Source: Ailurus styani
Lineage: Eukaryota > Chordata > Mammalia > Carnivora > Ailuridae
Reading direction: 5' to 3'
Assembly (NCBI GenBank): GCA_002007465.1
Contig: LNAC01000108.1
Location: 3,550,306-3,614,305 of the forward strand
Length of the DNA: 64,000 nucleotides
Positions 1 to 9,515 of this stretch are shown here, one piece after another. A program made the position numbers and the translations under genes. A model generated the notes under the pieces. That model saw only the letters and a program-made list of their open reading frames with translations. It did not search any database and had not been told where the DNA came from. Position 1 is the stretch's first letter, and each line of letters begins with the position of its first letter.

Positions 1-545
1 CTTTATGCTTCCAAAGCAGCGTGAGCTCACCACTGTTACAACACTAAAGACAGCTTGTTGTTACTATCGTATGTCACTGTCTCCCTTCCTTGCCAGACCA
101 TGGGCTTCTGGGGCTCAGGGTCTGGGTCTCACGTATTTCTGTATCACTGGTGACTGACACAGTGCTTGGCATGCAGTTGGCATTTAATAAATGTCACTGA
201 CCACAGAGCTGAGGAAGGACAGGAGAAGAAACCAGGGCCAAGAGACCATTAGGTGGCCGTCGCAATACTTGCTGGCAATAAATGGTAGGTCTTGAAGGAT
301 GGCTAAGGTAGTGTTGAGAAAGGAAGAAGAAAGACGGACTCCCTCAAGCCCAGAAAGGCAGACTGGCCTCCTATACCTTGCATATCTCTTTCTAAAACCC
401 CAAGAACCTGGCATGACCTGAGCTTGTCTGCCCTGATTCTGGACAGGAAGAAGCACAAAATCTGCAGCCCTTAGCCCGGGGCGCAGTTAGGGAGGAGTTG
501 GGGTCTAGCATAGCCTTGACTGAGGGTAGATTCCTGTGGCTAGCC
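1..545. other. Unique DNA with one small L2-like tail
   Basis: No gene is supported here. The only recognisable piece is at about 145-205, where ACAGTGCTTGGCATGCAG followed by TTTAATAAATGTCACTGA resembles the 3' end of an L2 (or MIR) element in plus orientation, degraded. The rest looks single-copy and shows no splice-bounded reading frame. Confidence 0.4.
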
Positions 546-632
546 AAAGTCTCCTCTGGAGCCCAACAAGGGCTTAAATCTCCTCTAGAGCCCTTCAAGT
601 CCCCTCTAAAGTCTCCTCTAGAACCCAGGAAG
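546..632. repeat. Short imperfect tandem repeat (CTCCTCTAGAGCCC-type)
   Basis: Three to four diverged copies of a unit built on CTCCTCTAGAGCCC follow one another: CTCCTCTGGAGCCC, CTCCTCTAGAGCCC, a partial CCCTCTAAAG and CTCCTCTAGAACCC. The spacing is about 25-30 bp. It is a small degenerate minisatellite in otherwise unique DNA, and no function is implied. Confidence 0.55.
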
Positions 633-729
633 GGCCCTGCTATGGCCTTTCAGTGAGCCAAGGGCGACCCCCAGTGCCCAGGAACCAGCCCAGTCAGCAC
701 CCCACCCCCCAGACCCTCCACCCCTACAG

Positions 730-826
730 ATTCGATATAAAGGGGAAGTGAGAACCGTGCTCAAGCCTCTGGATGAAGTCTGTGAAGACCAGGAGAGCAA
801 GCCTTCCACCATCAGTGAGACCCCAG
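730..826 (+). other. Candidate internal exon (weak)
   Basis: A pyrimidine-rich tract ending in CCACCCCTACAG (acceptor-like) precedes 97 bp that is open in one frame, followed by CCCCAG|GTAGAC (donor-like). The open frame reads IRYKGEVRTVLKPLDEV and then CEDQESKPSTISETPG, which has protein-like composition without low complexity. I do not recognise it. No flanking exon, start or stop that would make a gene is visible, and splice-like signals around a 97-bp open stretch occur by chance. Treat it as a hypothesis that needs cross-species alignment or RNA data. Confidence 0.15.
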
Positions 827-2084
827 GTAGACCTGTACCTCTGGCCACCTCCCTCCCTCAGCATCTCGGACACCTTGTAGGCTGACCCAGCCTCTGCCAT
901 CTTTTGGTGAATTAGAGCCTCCCGTGGAGTACCAGTTTGATCTTCCAAAACCAAGCCAGCTCTGTCACAAGGCAGACATGGTGGACCAGGGTGTGGGGGG
1001 TGGGCTTTGCAGATGCCGCTGTGGGGGCTGTTCTGGCACAGTGGCCACAGAGCTCCAGGGAGTGGTCCACGGCAACCTTACCTGCCAGGAGCAGGACTCT
1101 CGGCACACACCAACACCACAAACGGGGCTACTGCAACAACCCCAGGGAAACCAGGAGGGAGGGAGATTATAGAGGTTATGGAATTCTCAATCTGAATTCA
1201 CCATATGAACACAGAACTCCTCCCACTGGGAAAACCCAGCTGGGGAAGGGAGTCATGGAATGGAGTCGAATGATTAGACTTGCAACTCCATTATATTCTC
1301 TCTCTCTCTCTCTCTCATCCCTCCCCAACTCTTCCTCTTTCCTTGCCTTCCTCCCTCCCTCTGACTCAAAGGACATCCTCAGATTCCATGGCCATTAGCT
1401 TCAACTGTGGACTCCCCATTTTCTCTGTTTGCATGGATATTTTGGTATTGACTAAAGGCAAGGCTTCAGACAAGAAACCAGGAAATTGGAATGGGCCTTT
1501 CCATTCTGACAAGGCCACCAAGTTTCCCTTTGTTCCCACCGTTTTAAGATGGCAGGGGACAGATAATTCAGAAAAGGGGGTGGAGAGGTCTTCAAAAGGC
1601 AAGAGATACAAAACTACCCACCGACACAGGACACAGCCCTTCAGCAGAAATTAACTAAGAGAGGCCACAAGGAAGAGCCAGGTGAGAACCCCGATTCTCT
1701 GAGCCCTAATTCAGGGTTCTATCTCTGGCACTGGCCACAGAGCATTGGTCTTTAACTCACCAAGTACGACAACTCTCCAAGTCCAGCACATCCAACCAGT
1801 CTCTACAATCCCCAACATAGTCACTGCCTTTCAAGAAGGCCAGAAAGAATCTAATGGATGGTGCCAATGCCCTTGTGTTCGTGTTGAGCAAAGGAAGGGC
1901 AGGGGACAGATTAAAATGACCTCTATTCAGCAGGGCCAGAAGTTTCAGAAGGGGCTAAATCCATAGTCACCAGGAAGATGTAAATGAGAGACATGGTTTT
2001 CCTCCTCCTGGGCAGGGAAATACCCAGTTCTTTCCTACTGTGTGTCTGTCCTGAGGCCCTCCCTTCTTTCGCTCCACACACAGT
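827..2084. other. Unique DNA without recognised gene; (TC)n at 1297-1317
   Basis: Nothing coding is supported. A pure dinucleotide (TC)n run of about 10 units lies at 1297-1317 and is followed by a pyrimidine-rich stretch to about 1365. Several overlapping short reading frames exist on both strands, which is what random sequence gives. Old unrecognised repeats may be present. Confidence 0.4.
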
Positions 2085-2430
2085 ACTTCTGACGCTTCTG
2101 GCCACTGGGTATGTGGGGCTTCTCCCCCCACAACAAGCAAGTCTCTGACACTGGCCAGGTGTCCTACAGTTCAACTCAATTCCAAGACTCTCTACCTGGA
2201 CACGGTGTCAGGCCCCACAGGGTAAGGACTCAGCCCCTCCAGCCTGTCCCCCTGACCTCCCACATACAAACTCCAGACATAGGCTGGGTTATCACATGTG
2301 CTCCTGACTAAGCAGCTATAGATCAGAGGCTCCAATGGCCCCCTCCTTGGGTTCAATCAATTTGCTGGAGCAGCTCACAGAACTCAGGGAAGCACTTACT
2401 TTATATACCAGTTTATTAAAGGGTATGATG

Positions 2431-2629
2431 GTATGCCTGGGTGGCTCAGCTGGTTAAGCATCTGACTCCTGATGTTGGCTCAGGTCATGATCTCAGGGTT
2501 GTAAGATCCAGCCCCACATCAGGCTCCACACTCAGTGCAGAGTCTGCTTGAGATTCTCTCTCTCCCTTGCCCTCTGCCCTTCCCCCCACTCGCACATGCT
2601 TTCTATATAAATAAATAAAATCTTTTTTT
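2431..2629 (+). mobile_element. CAN-SINE (carnivore tRNA-Lys SINE)
   Basis: Head ATGCCTGGGTGGCTCAGC, body GGCTCAGGTCATGATCTC, a CT-rich tract, and the tail ATAAATAAATAAAATC plus a T-run. A perfect 15-bp target-site duplication TTAAAGGGTATGATG flanks it at 2416-2430 and 2630-2644, which fixes both ends. It is inserted in the old LTR at 2085-3125. Confidence 0.95.
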
Positions 2630-2832
2630 TTAAAGGGTATGATGAAGGACACAGATGAACAGCCAGATGAAGAGATACGTAGGGTGAGGTCTGAGAGGGC
2701 CCTGAGTGCAAGAACTTCTGTCACTGTGGAGCTAGGATGTGTACCTCCCAGTATGGGTGTGCTTGCTAGCCTGGAAGCTCTCTGAACCCCATATTTTTGA
2801 GATTTTATGGCATGATCAATTATTAACTCCTC

Positions 2833-2881
2833 CAGCTTTTGGAGAGTAGAGTTCAAGTTGGAATCTGTCCCCAAATGCTCT
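2833..2881 (+). repeat. 49-bp direct duplicate, copy A
   Basis: These 49 bases are identical to 4373-4421. They begin CAGCTTTTGGAGAGTAGAG and end CCCCAAATGCTCT. The flanks of the two copies are unrelated. Copy A interrupts a recognisable LTR sequence and is bounded by TCCAGC on both sides (2831-2836 and 2882-2887), so A looks like the inserted copy. Confidence 0.9.
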
Positions 2882-3230
2882 TCCAGCCCTTCTTTCCTCT
2901 CTGGAGGGTGGGCGGCTGAAAATTCCAAGCTTCAAATCAAGGCTGGGTCTTTCTAGAGACCAGCCCCATCCAGGAGCCATCCAGGAGCCCAGCCAGAGCT
3001 ACCTCAGTAGAAGAAAAGATGCTCCTAGTGTTCTTATCACTTAGGAATTTACAAGGGTTTGGGGAGCTCTGTGCCAGGAATCAGGGGCAGAGACCAATAT
3101 AAATGTATTTTTCTATTATCTCACAGAAGCCTTAGTAAAAGGTGACACTCAGCCCTCTTAGTTACTTGAATTAGGGGTTCCCTTTAACACTTGGAGGAAT
3201 CAATTTAGAAACGACATAGAAACTGTTACC

Positions 3231-3467
3231 AGTGTGCCTGGGTGGCTCAGTCAGTTAAGCCACTGACTCTTGAATTCAGCTCAGGTCATGATCTCAGGGT
3301 CATGGGATCAAGCCCTGAGTTGAGCTCCATCCTCAGCATGGAGCCTGCTTAAGATTCTCTCCCTCTCCCTCTGCCCCTCCCCCACACCTCCTCACCACCC
3401 CCCCACACACCATGCTCACATGTGTGCACTCTCTTTCTAAAAAAAATAAATTCATAAATAAAAAATA
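3231..3467 (+). mobile_element. CAN-SINE with elongated CT/CA tract
   Basis: Head GTGCCTGGGTGGCTCAGTCA, body AGCTCAGGTCATGATCTC, then a long C/T and CA-rich tract, and an A-rich tail interrupted by T (ATAAATTCATAAATA). The flanks AAACTGTTACC (3220-3230) and AAATTGTTATC (3468-3478) form a diverged 11-bp target-site duplication. Divergence of both body and duplication marks it as one of the older CAN-SINEs here. Confidence 0.9.
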
Positions 3468-3478
3468 AATTGTTATCT

Positions 3479-3799
3479 TATGCACTGGATGGTCAACAAT
3501 TTGCAATTTATTACTCTAAGTGGCCATACGAAAAATATAGTTACAAAGAAGAAACAAACTGAAGACATCAAGTAATGCCATCTCCTTCAGAAATGCTAAA
3601 ATTTGTCCAAATGATTTAGATGAAGTTGTGGGTAGGAACCTGTGAAACTATCGAGAATATTCTGAGAACATCCTTAACCTTTGAGGTTGACAACAGGTCA
3701 GATAGCTATGCCCTTTGATATAACATTCTTCAACGTCCTAATCAATGACATAACTCAGAGCCTGATGATCCAAGAAGTCATCTCTAGCATTCTAAACTC
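3479..3799. other. Unassigned AT-rich DNA
   Basis: No gene, RNA or named repeat was recognised in this interval. Confidence 0.4.
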
Positions 3800-3940
3800 C
3801 ATTCACTTCACAAATACTTACTGAATACTTGTTCTGTGCCAGGTGCTGGGCTCGGTGCCAGCAATACAGTGGTGACTCAAGCAGACCCAGTTCCTGCCCT
3901 CAACCTACAGCAAGGTGAAGGACACAAATAATAGAATTAT
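3800..3940 (-). mobile_element. L2 LINE 3' end relic
   Basis: ATTCACTTCACAAATACTTA, then TGTGCCAGGTGCTGGGC, AATACAGTGGTGACTCAAGC and GTTCCTGCCCTCAA match the reverse complement of the L2 3' end ('...AATATTTGTTGAATGAATGAA'). Confidence 0.75.
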
Positions 3941-4372
3941 CATACATTGTGATCGATGGGGATATCAAGGATGATTTTAGAGTCCCAACAGAGGTTCCTG
4001 GCCAAACTGAGGTGATCCTGGAAGTCTTCTTGGAATGATTGACTTCTAATCTGGGTCCTAGAGGATGAATAGAGCTAACCAAGTAGAATCATCAAAGGAT
4101 AGAGATGGGGTGACCGGTGGAGAGATCAGTAGGGAAACTGAATTCTAAGCAGAAGAAATAGTGTGTGCAAAGGACAGGAGTCCATTGAGAAGATGTGACA
4201 CACAAAAACTGAAAGTGGCTTGGAACAGCTGTGAGGTCAACGGCAAAAGGTGGAGAGGCGGGGCTTAAGAGAGATGAGTCTAGAGAGGCAGGGAGGGCCA
4301 GACTGTGAAAATTCTTCGTGGTCCTGTATGTTAACTTTAGCATGAAGGCAGAGCCCTAACCAAATCACAAAG
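3941..4372 (-). mobile_element. Old non-coding dispersed repeat, probably continuing the L2-type element
   Basis: It follows the L2 end directly and carries the recurrent landmarks 'GGTCCTAGAGGATGAATAG', 'GTGTGCAAAGGACAGGAG' and 'GGGAGGGCCAGACTGTG...'. These belong to a common, old mammalian dispersed repeat also seen at 16600-18010 and 45930-46480. I cannot name the family with certainty. Confidence 0.5.
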
Positions 4373-4421
4373 CAGCTTTTGGAGAGTAGAGTTCAAGTTG
4401 GAATCTGTCCCCAAATGCTCT
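4373..4421 (+). repeat. 49-bp direct duplicate, copy B
   Basis: Identical over 49 bp to 2833-2881, 1,540 bp upstream. Flanking sequence differs completely on both sides except the CAGC at its left edge, which also begins copy A. It is probably the template copy. Confidence 0.9.
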
Positions 4422-4570
4422 CTGAAGGCCTACAGAAGGAAAATATGCAATGTACACGAACTATCCAAGCCAAATGGCCTCCAATGCAAAAATGTTCATA
4501 TTTTGGGGGCCGATGTCCAGAACAGCACAGATGTAGGTCCCTGCACCGGGCTGCGTTTCTAAGAACAATG

Positions 4571-4835
4571 TAGTAGTGAAGTGTTTGAGGGTATGAGCTG
4601 TGGAGTCAAAGACACCCTGGGCTTCAAAGGCTGGCTCTCCAAATTAGCAGCTTCCTAACTTTGGGAGTATTACCTCGTATCCTCGGGCCTCAGTTTCCTC
4701 ATCTGCAAAATCAGGATAACCAGCCCCAACCACCTTCAGGATTGCTTCAAGAATAAATGAAATAACAAATGTAAAATTTTTAACACAGCACCTGGCACAT
4801 ATGTGCTCAATATAGGGTCCTATTATTTTTTAAAT
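4571..4835 (+). mobile_element. MIR SINE
   Basis: A near full-length MIR: GAGCTGTGGAGTCAAAGACA, then GCCTCAGTTTCCTCATCTGC, then ACACAGCACCTGGCACATAT and GTGCTCAATATAGG with a TATTATTTTT tail. Its divergence is typical of this pre-placental family. Confidence 0.85.
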
Positions 4836-5220
4836 GTATGTTGTCCTGGACTGCATGTGCCAAATCTGGTCACGAGCCCATGAGATTCAACAAAGAAGCA
4901 GAAAGTCCAAAAGGGTAGCTACAGAGCGCAGTCCAATCCCGCCTCATATTTGCACCCTTATTTCCAGTCCTAAATTGTAGGTCAGAGTGACCTGACATGG
5001 AAGGTCTCTGTGCTCCATTCCGGGTACTTGAATTCCTGGGAAGGAGAGCCTTCCTGGGAGAAGTCACGGGGACCCGGATGCAGCACAGTAGAGCAGTCCG
5101 ACAAGCTTGGGTGGGATCTAGGGGACCTCCCGCTGGGGCTCCCGAGAATGTTACCATAACCTCCATATGCAAGCCGACGAATCTCCCTGAGAGGCAGTGG
5201 GAAGGGGAGGGCATGGTGTG
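4836..5220. other. Unique DNA, no gene recognised
   Basis: Moderately GC-rich single-copy sequence. Overlapping short open frames occur on both strands, none with recognisable domains. Confidence 0.4.
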
Positions 5221-5901
5221 TGTGTCAGTTCCTAGGGCTCTTGTAACCGATTACTATGGACTTAGTGGCTTAACACGACAGAAATTCCTTCTCTCCTAGT
5301 TCTGGAGTCCGGAAGTCTGAAATGGAGGTTAGGCAGGGCCACGGCCTCTTGGAAGGCTGGAGGGGAGAATCCTTCCTTGCCTGTTGGAGCTTCTGTGGCT
5401 CCAGGCACCCCTCGGCTTGGGGCTGCCTTGTCTGCTTGTCTTGCCTTGTCTGTCTTCCCAGGGCCCACTCTTCTCCTCTTCCGGTGTCTCTCGACCCTCT
5501 GTCTCATATGAGGACACTTATGCTTGGATTTAGGGCCCACCTGGATAATATAGGATGATCTGATCTCAAGATCTGGGGCGCCTCAGTGGCTCAGTCGGTT
5601 AAGCATCTGCCTTCAGCTCAGGTCATGATCCCAGAGTCCCCAGATCGATCCCTGCCTCAGGCTTCCTGCTCAGCGAGGAGTCTGCTTCTCCCTCTGACCC
5701 TCCCCCATCTCGCTCTCTCCCTCTCTCTCTCTCTCTCCCTCTCTTTCTCTCAAATAAATAAAAAACTCTTAAAAAAAATTCTTAAGATCTTTAACTTAAT
5801 TACACCTGGGAAGACCCTTTGTTGAATCAAGTCATGTTCACGGGTTGCAGAGATTAGTACGTGGATCCACCTTGTGAAGAGCCACCAATCAAACCACTAC
5901 C
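5221..5901 (-). mobile_element. MaLR-type LTR (MLT1/MST-like), split by CAN-SINE
   Basis: Antisense MaLR pattern: TGTGTCAGTTCCTAGGGCTC, then GTGGCTTAACACGACAGAAA, GTTCTGGAGTCCGGAAGTCT, TAGGGCCCACCTGGATAATA and CTTAACTTAATTACACCTGG, ending AATCAAACCACTACC. The LTR is interrupted at 5575-5780 by a CAN-SINE; on either side the LTR reads straight through. There is no internal retroviral region nearby, so this is a solo LTR. The subfamily is uncertain. Confidence 0.7.
5575..5780 (+). mobile_element. CAN-SINE inside MaLR LTR
   Basis: GGGGCGCCTCAGTGGCTCAG head, GGTCATGATCCCAGAGT body, a (TC)n tract at about 5711-5740, and a CAAATAAATAAA tail. The target-site duplication is CTCAAGATCT (5565-5574) versus CTTAAGATCT (5781-5790). 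Confidence 0.93.
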
Positions 5902-7149
5902 ATGGGCTCTTTACCCCCAAACGGATGCAAGGGTGTCCCGGCAGAGACACAGGTCCAGAGCCTCCCCTTGTCCAGCCCCATGGTGTTCATCCTTCCGTCC
6001 CTCCTCTTTGTAAAAAGTGCCTTGCGGTGGGGTGCAGAGATGTCCGGGGAGATCCCCAGGGTCCCTGACCGTTCCACCTGAACTCGCAGAGATTACCTGG
6101 CTCTGGACAAAGGTCCGTCATTTCAAGGAGCCGTCCGAAGATAGATACCTTTCTTTTCCCAACGCCATTCTTACCTAGAAGGGCAGACGAGGGTCTCCTT
6201 ATTTGCGGGGATGAGAAAGATACAAACGAGGAAATATTAATTCAAGCGAAAGGTTCATTCTTTCTTTTTTATGTACATATTATGCAACGTAATTGTTTTA
6301 CAGTGATTAATATTATTTCAGGGGCCTAACAAACAGCATTTACAATGCAAATCTCCAGGCTGCAGAAAGGTAATCAGGAGGAGAGTGGTTGCTGCTCAGT
6401 GCCGTAAGGCGGGGATGGAGAGAGTGGGAAAGGGTCGCGCAGCTTGCCTTCCAACACAGTGTCCAAAGTCACACGTGCCCGTGGTGGTTTCTCCCTCTCT
6501 CCTCCCAGCAAGGGCTTCGGAAAGACTTTGCGGATCTGCTGAGAGTGCCTTCTGAGCAATATGGCAACGTCTCCATTTCTACTCTCCCTTCCTGAGGTTT
6601 CCCTTTAAAAAGTCACATGCTTTCACTCCTAACCAAGAGAAAGGCACATGACTAGGTGGTGGGAAGATGGGATATTGGAAAATAACAACATGGGGAAATG
6701 TGTCAAAAATACCCATCTGTTCTAATCCATCCCATCATTAATAACCTCGCCTCCCCCCATCAAGGCAGAAAAAGCAGGAGGCCTCCCGCTGTGCTCTATC
6801 TCCCCCCCACCATCCGCCGATGCCATCGCAGTAGCCTGCTCGCTCGTGTGATCTCGTGCTTTGATGTCCTTTGATTCCTTAAACGTGTGATTAGCACACA
6901 CTCTGCACCGCACGGCCAGTTTTGGTCGCCATTCACCAGTGAGAGCCCCCCAACCCTCCACACCCCAGGGCCCTTCTGAGCTGGTGGCTCGGTCTCACTC
7001 CACTTCCCGGCTCAGAGGAGCTCCTGGTGCAGGGTGAAAAGTCACCTACCGCAGCCTATGTTCAAACAGCACAAAACACATCTCAGGGAAACCTCTGCTG
7101 TCACTCTGGGATACGCTTTCTTCCGATAGTGTGGCTTCCAACGTCCTAT
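5902..7149. other. Unique DNA with an AT-rich block at about 6225-6370
   Basis: No gene. The block at 6225-6370 (ATGTACATATTATGCAACG, then CAGTGATTAATATTATTTCA and CATTTACAATGCAAATC) is AT-rich, not repeat-like, and carries homeodomain/POU-like words. It is a weak candidate conserved element. The remainder is unique and mixed in composition. Confidence 0.35.
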
Positions 7150-7620
7150 GTTAGAAACGTATAAATTCAATAAGTGTGAAATTTTCGAGAGAGAAAAAAA
7201 ATTATAGTATGGCATATACATTGCTGAATCGTTAATTTGTTAGAGCAACAATATCACTGCAATGTTGCAACTGGTTTCCTTAGTAACGTGTTCAAGTATA
7301 TGGGAAAACATTTTGGGGTAATAAAATGTTCCCATTTGAATTTGGAATAAACTTTCACATGAGGTAAGGCAGTGATATTCTAAAAATAACAGATTAAGCA
7401 ATCAATCAACTTATTCAGTTATTCCATGCAACTTTAAAGTATGCAAATATCATGCTTACTGGAAATACGACAGGTTACCTGAATTGTGTCTGACTGTGCT
7501 GGTCAGTTAAATTTTGAAGAATTATTTGGACATTTTTTCCTGTTTAACACTCAGCAATGTATAGAAACAGCTCACCTGGGTATTCTGAAATGAAGAGAGT
7601 TTATTCTTAAGGGTCCAATA
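7150..7620. promoter_or_regulatory. Candidate conserved non-coding element (AT-rich)
   Basis: About 470 bp of AT-rich, non-repetitive sequence. It contains an exact octamer ATGCAAAT (7441-7448), TTAATTTG, AATCAATCAAC and TTATTCAGTTATTCC, all of which suit POU or homeodomain factors. No repeat family is recognised, and it is flanked by ordinary relics. The regulatory role is inference from composition and motifs only. Confidence 0.3.
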
Positions 7621-7689
7621 ATAAAAAATAGATTACCTCCCCGGTGTTGGAATTCAGCAGCCTGGATTTCCAAATCATATTTTCTAGGG

Positions 7690-7862
7690 CAATGGTTTTC
7701 CAACTTTACCGTGCATCAGAATGCCCTGGAGGGCTTGTTAAAACAGATTGCTGGGCCATCAGAGTCTCTGACTGAGTAGCATTGAGGTGGGACCTGAGAA
7801 TCTGCGTTTCTCACAAATTCCCAGGGGGCGCTGATGCTTCATAGTTCCCTGAGACCCACGTG
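7690..7862 (+). mobile_element. MER5A-type hAT-Charlie DNA element
   Basis: AATGGTTTTCCAACTTTACC, then GTGCATCAGAATGCCCTGGA, GGGCTTGTTAAAACAGATTG and GGACCTGAGAATCTGCGTTT match MER5A closely. An 8-bp target-site duplication CTAGGGCA/CTAGGGGA (7684-7691 and 7863-7870, one mismatch) is as expected for hAT transposons. Non-autonomous, no transposase. Confidence 0.85.
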
Positions 7863-7870
7863 CTAGGGGA

Positions 7871-8129
7871 AACCTGACACTGACCGCCTCTGGTCCTGAA
7901 CAATGAAATATATACCTGAATGGCGAAAAGGTGATTTTCATATCGCTCTGAGATGTCCGAATCCTAAAAGCAACATCATGGCCAGACCCTCTCTTTTCTT
8001 ATACACCACTTATATAAATCTTAAGGAGAAAGGTCCATTCTCCTGGAAGACAGAGAAATGTAGATGGACACAGAGGCTTCCTACTGTTGAAGAGGACAGT
8101 CAGGAGCTGGGCCCCCCTGGGAGCAGCCC
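7871..8129. other. Unassigned unique DNA
   Basis: Nothing recognised between the MER5A element and the following L2 relic. Confidence 0.4.
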
Positions 8130-8245
8130 AACATCACACGGTGGGGAGCAGGGACCCTGTTTTTAATCACCTCCTTTCCCGGGGCTTAGCAGAGAGCCAG
8201 ATATGGAGCAGGGGCTCCGTAAACATTGGCCAGATGTTCTTCCAT
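8130..8245 (+). mobile_element. L2 3' relic
   Basis: GGGGAGCAGGGACCCTGTTT, CGGGGCTTAGCAGAGAGCCA and GGGGCTCCGTAAACATTGGC follow the order of the L2 3' end. It is degraded. Confidence 0.5.
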
Positions 8246-8394
8246 TCCTGAGTGAGGTCTACAGCCAGTGAATACCTTGGTTTTGTTATGGATTTTACTA
8301 AATGTATTCGCAAAGTCATTGGTGACGGGAAAATGCTTAAATCACATCCTCGCCCTTTTGCTCCTGATATGATAATCCAGGTCTCCAGGTAGAC

Positions 8395-8565
8395 AGTCAG
8401 CTTATAAAATGGAAAGCGCCCTGGGCTGGAGTCAGGACATCTCGCTTCTGGTCCCGAATTTGCCCCGAGTTGTCACTGACCTTGGGCTTTCCCCCACCTC
8501 CAAGAGGGTCAGACCAGGATTCTCTGAAAATGCCTTCCAGCTCTGGTAAAGCAGGAGTCAACCTT
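8395..8565 (+). mobile_element. MIR-family SINE
   Basis: GGAAAGCGCCCTGGGCTGGA, then GTCAGGACATCTCGCTTCTG, TGTCACTGACCTTGGGC and CTCCAAGAGGGTCAG. This is the MIR core and flank with moderate divergence. Confidence 0.7.
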
Positions 8566-9299
8566 GATCCTACATTGTTCTTTGTTTGGGTTTGGGTTTT
8601 CTTCTCTTTCCACATCGGTTTCAGTGTGAGGTAAAGGAGATTCCCCAACACCGTTTTGTATCTCGTAGAGGATCGCTTCCCACAGCTAATTTCTCAATTT
8701 CAGTTTCCTTCCTCCAGAAGCTTGCTGTGTCCACATTTCAATTAATTGCCTATTGGCACACACCCGACTCCAAATATTTGTGCCGTTCCCAAGAAAGCCT
8801 CATTCAGCTAAGTACCTGATCGCATCAACCTGCTCTCTGGTTCCAACATCTCAGAATATCCAAGCGAGGAAATATGCAAATGCCAAAGTCACCCAGAGAG
8901 AATTCATCAGGGGAGGCAGTCATCGGAGGCAGGGAGAGAAGCTCGAATGAAAGATATTATCGCTTGCTGGAGATGAAGGAAATTGGGGTGGGGGAAGGGA
9001 GGAAGTGGAGAATCTGACGACTGGAAATGCTCACACCTCAAGGCACAGGAGGCTGTTTCTCCAGAGAAGGGCTGAGCAGATCAGCTGAGTTGCAAATACA
9101 CCATGGAAGCACTTGCTGGGAGGCAGGCTTGTCCTCGAAGCTGCCGAAACGGGAGTGTTATTAGAGAGACTACCCCAAGTCTCTGTGCCAAATAAATTCA
9201 GCACTCCTACTTGCTGACAAACTCCTACCATTAGAATCACTCTTCAATGTGTTTTATAACACTGCAGAATGGCTGGGATATAGTGCTCACTAACAAAAG
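8566..9299. other. Unique DNA, no gene recognised
   Basis: Single-copy sequence with short open frames on both strands. Nothing identifiable. Confidence 0.4.
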
Positions 9300-9515
9300 T
9301 GGTATGCAAAATTATATCAACACAGGATCTCAAGTGCACAGAAAAAAAAAAAAGACAGGAAAAATATGCCAACGCTGGCTTGCCTCTGGGTAGTGAGATC
9401 ATCCACAGTTGGTCCCCTACTTATCTAGGCTTTCACTTTCCAAGTTTTCTACCATTGATAAGTACCACTCTCCTGCTTTTAAGGTTAAGAAAAAAAGAAA
9501 ACATTTTTAAAGTCG
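9300..9515 (+). mobile_element. Old L1 (L1M-type) 3' end relic
   Basis: GGAAAAATATGCCAACGCTG, 'GCCTCTGGGTAGTGAGATCA', 'TTTCCAAGTTTTCTACCATTG' and 'GAAAAAAAGAAAACATTTTT' follow the order of the 3' untranslated region of old L1 families. An A12 run lies near 9341. Confidence 0.5.

Larger units (their letters stand above)
2085..3125. mobile_element. Old LTR-type repeat (endogenous retroviral, family not assigned), interrupted
   Basis: The stretch matches, as I remember it, a known placental long terminal repeat. Landmarks are AGATCAGAGGCTCCAATGGC, then CAGCTCACAGAACTCAGG, CAGTTTATTA, GATGAACAGCCAGATG and finally GGAGCTCTGTGCCAGGAA. It is broken by a CAN-SINE (2431-2629) and appears to carry a 51-bp foreign insertion at about 2831-2881. 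It also has an 11-bp tandem duplication (CCATCCAGGAG twice) near 2966-2987. There is no coding region. The exact family and orientation are not certain. Confidence 0.5.
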
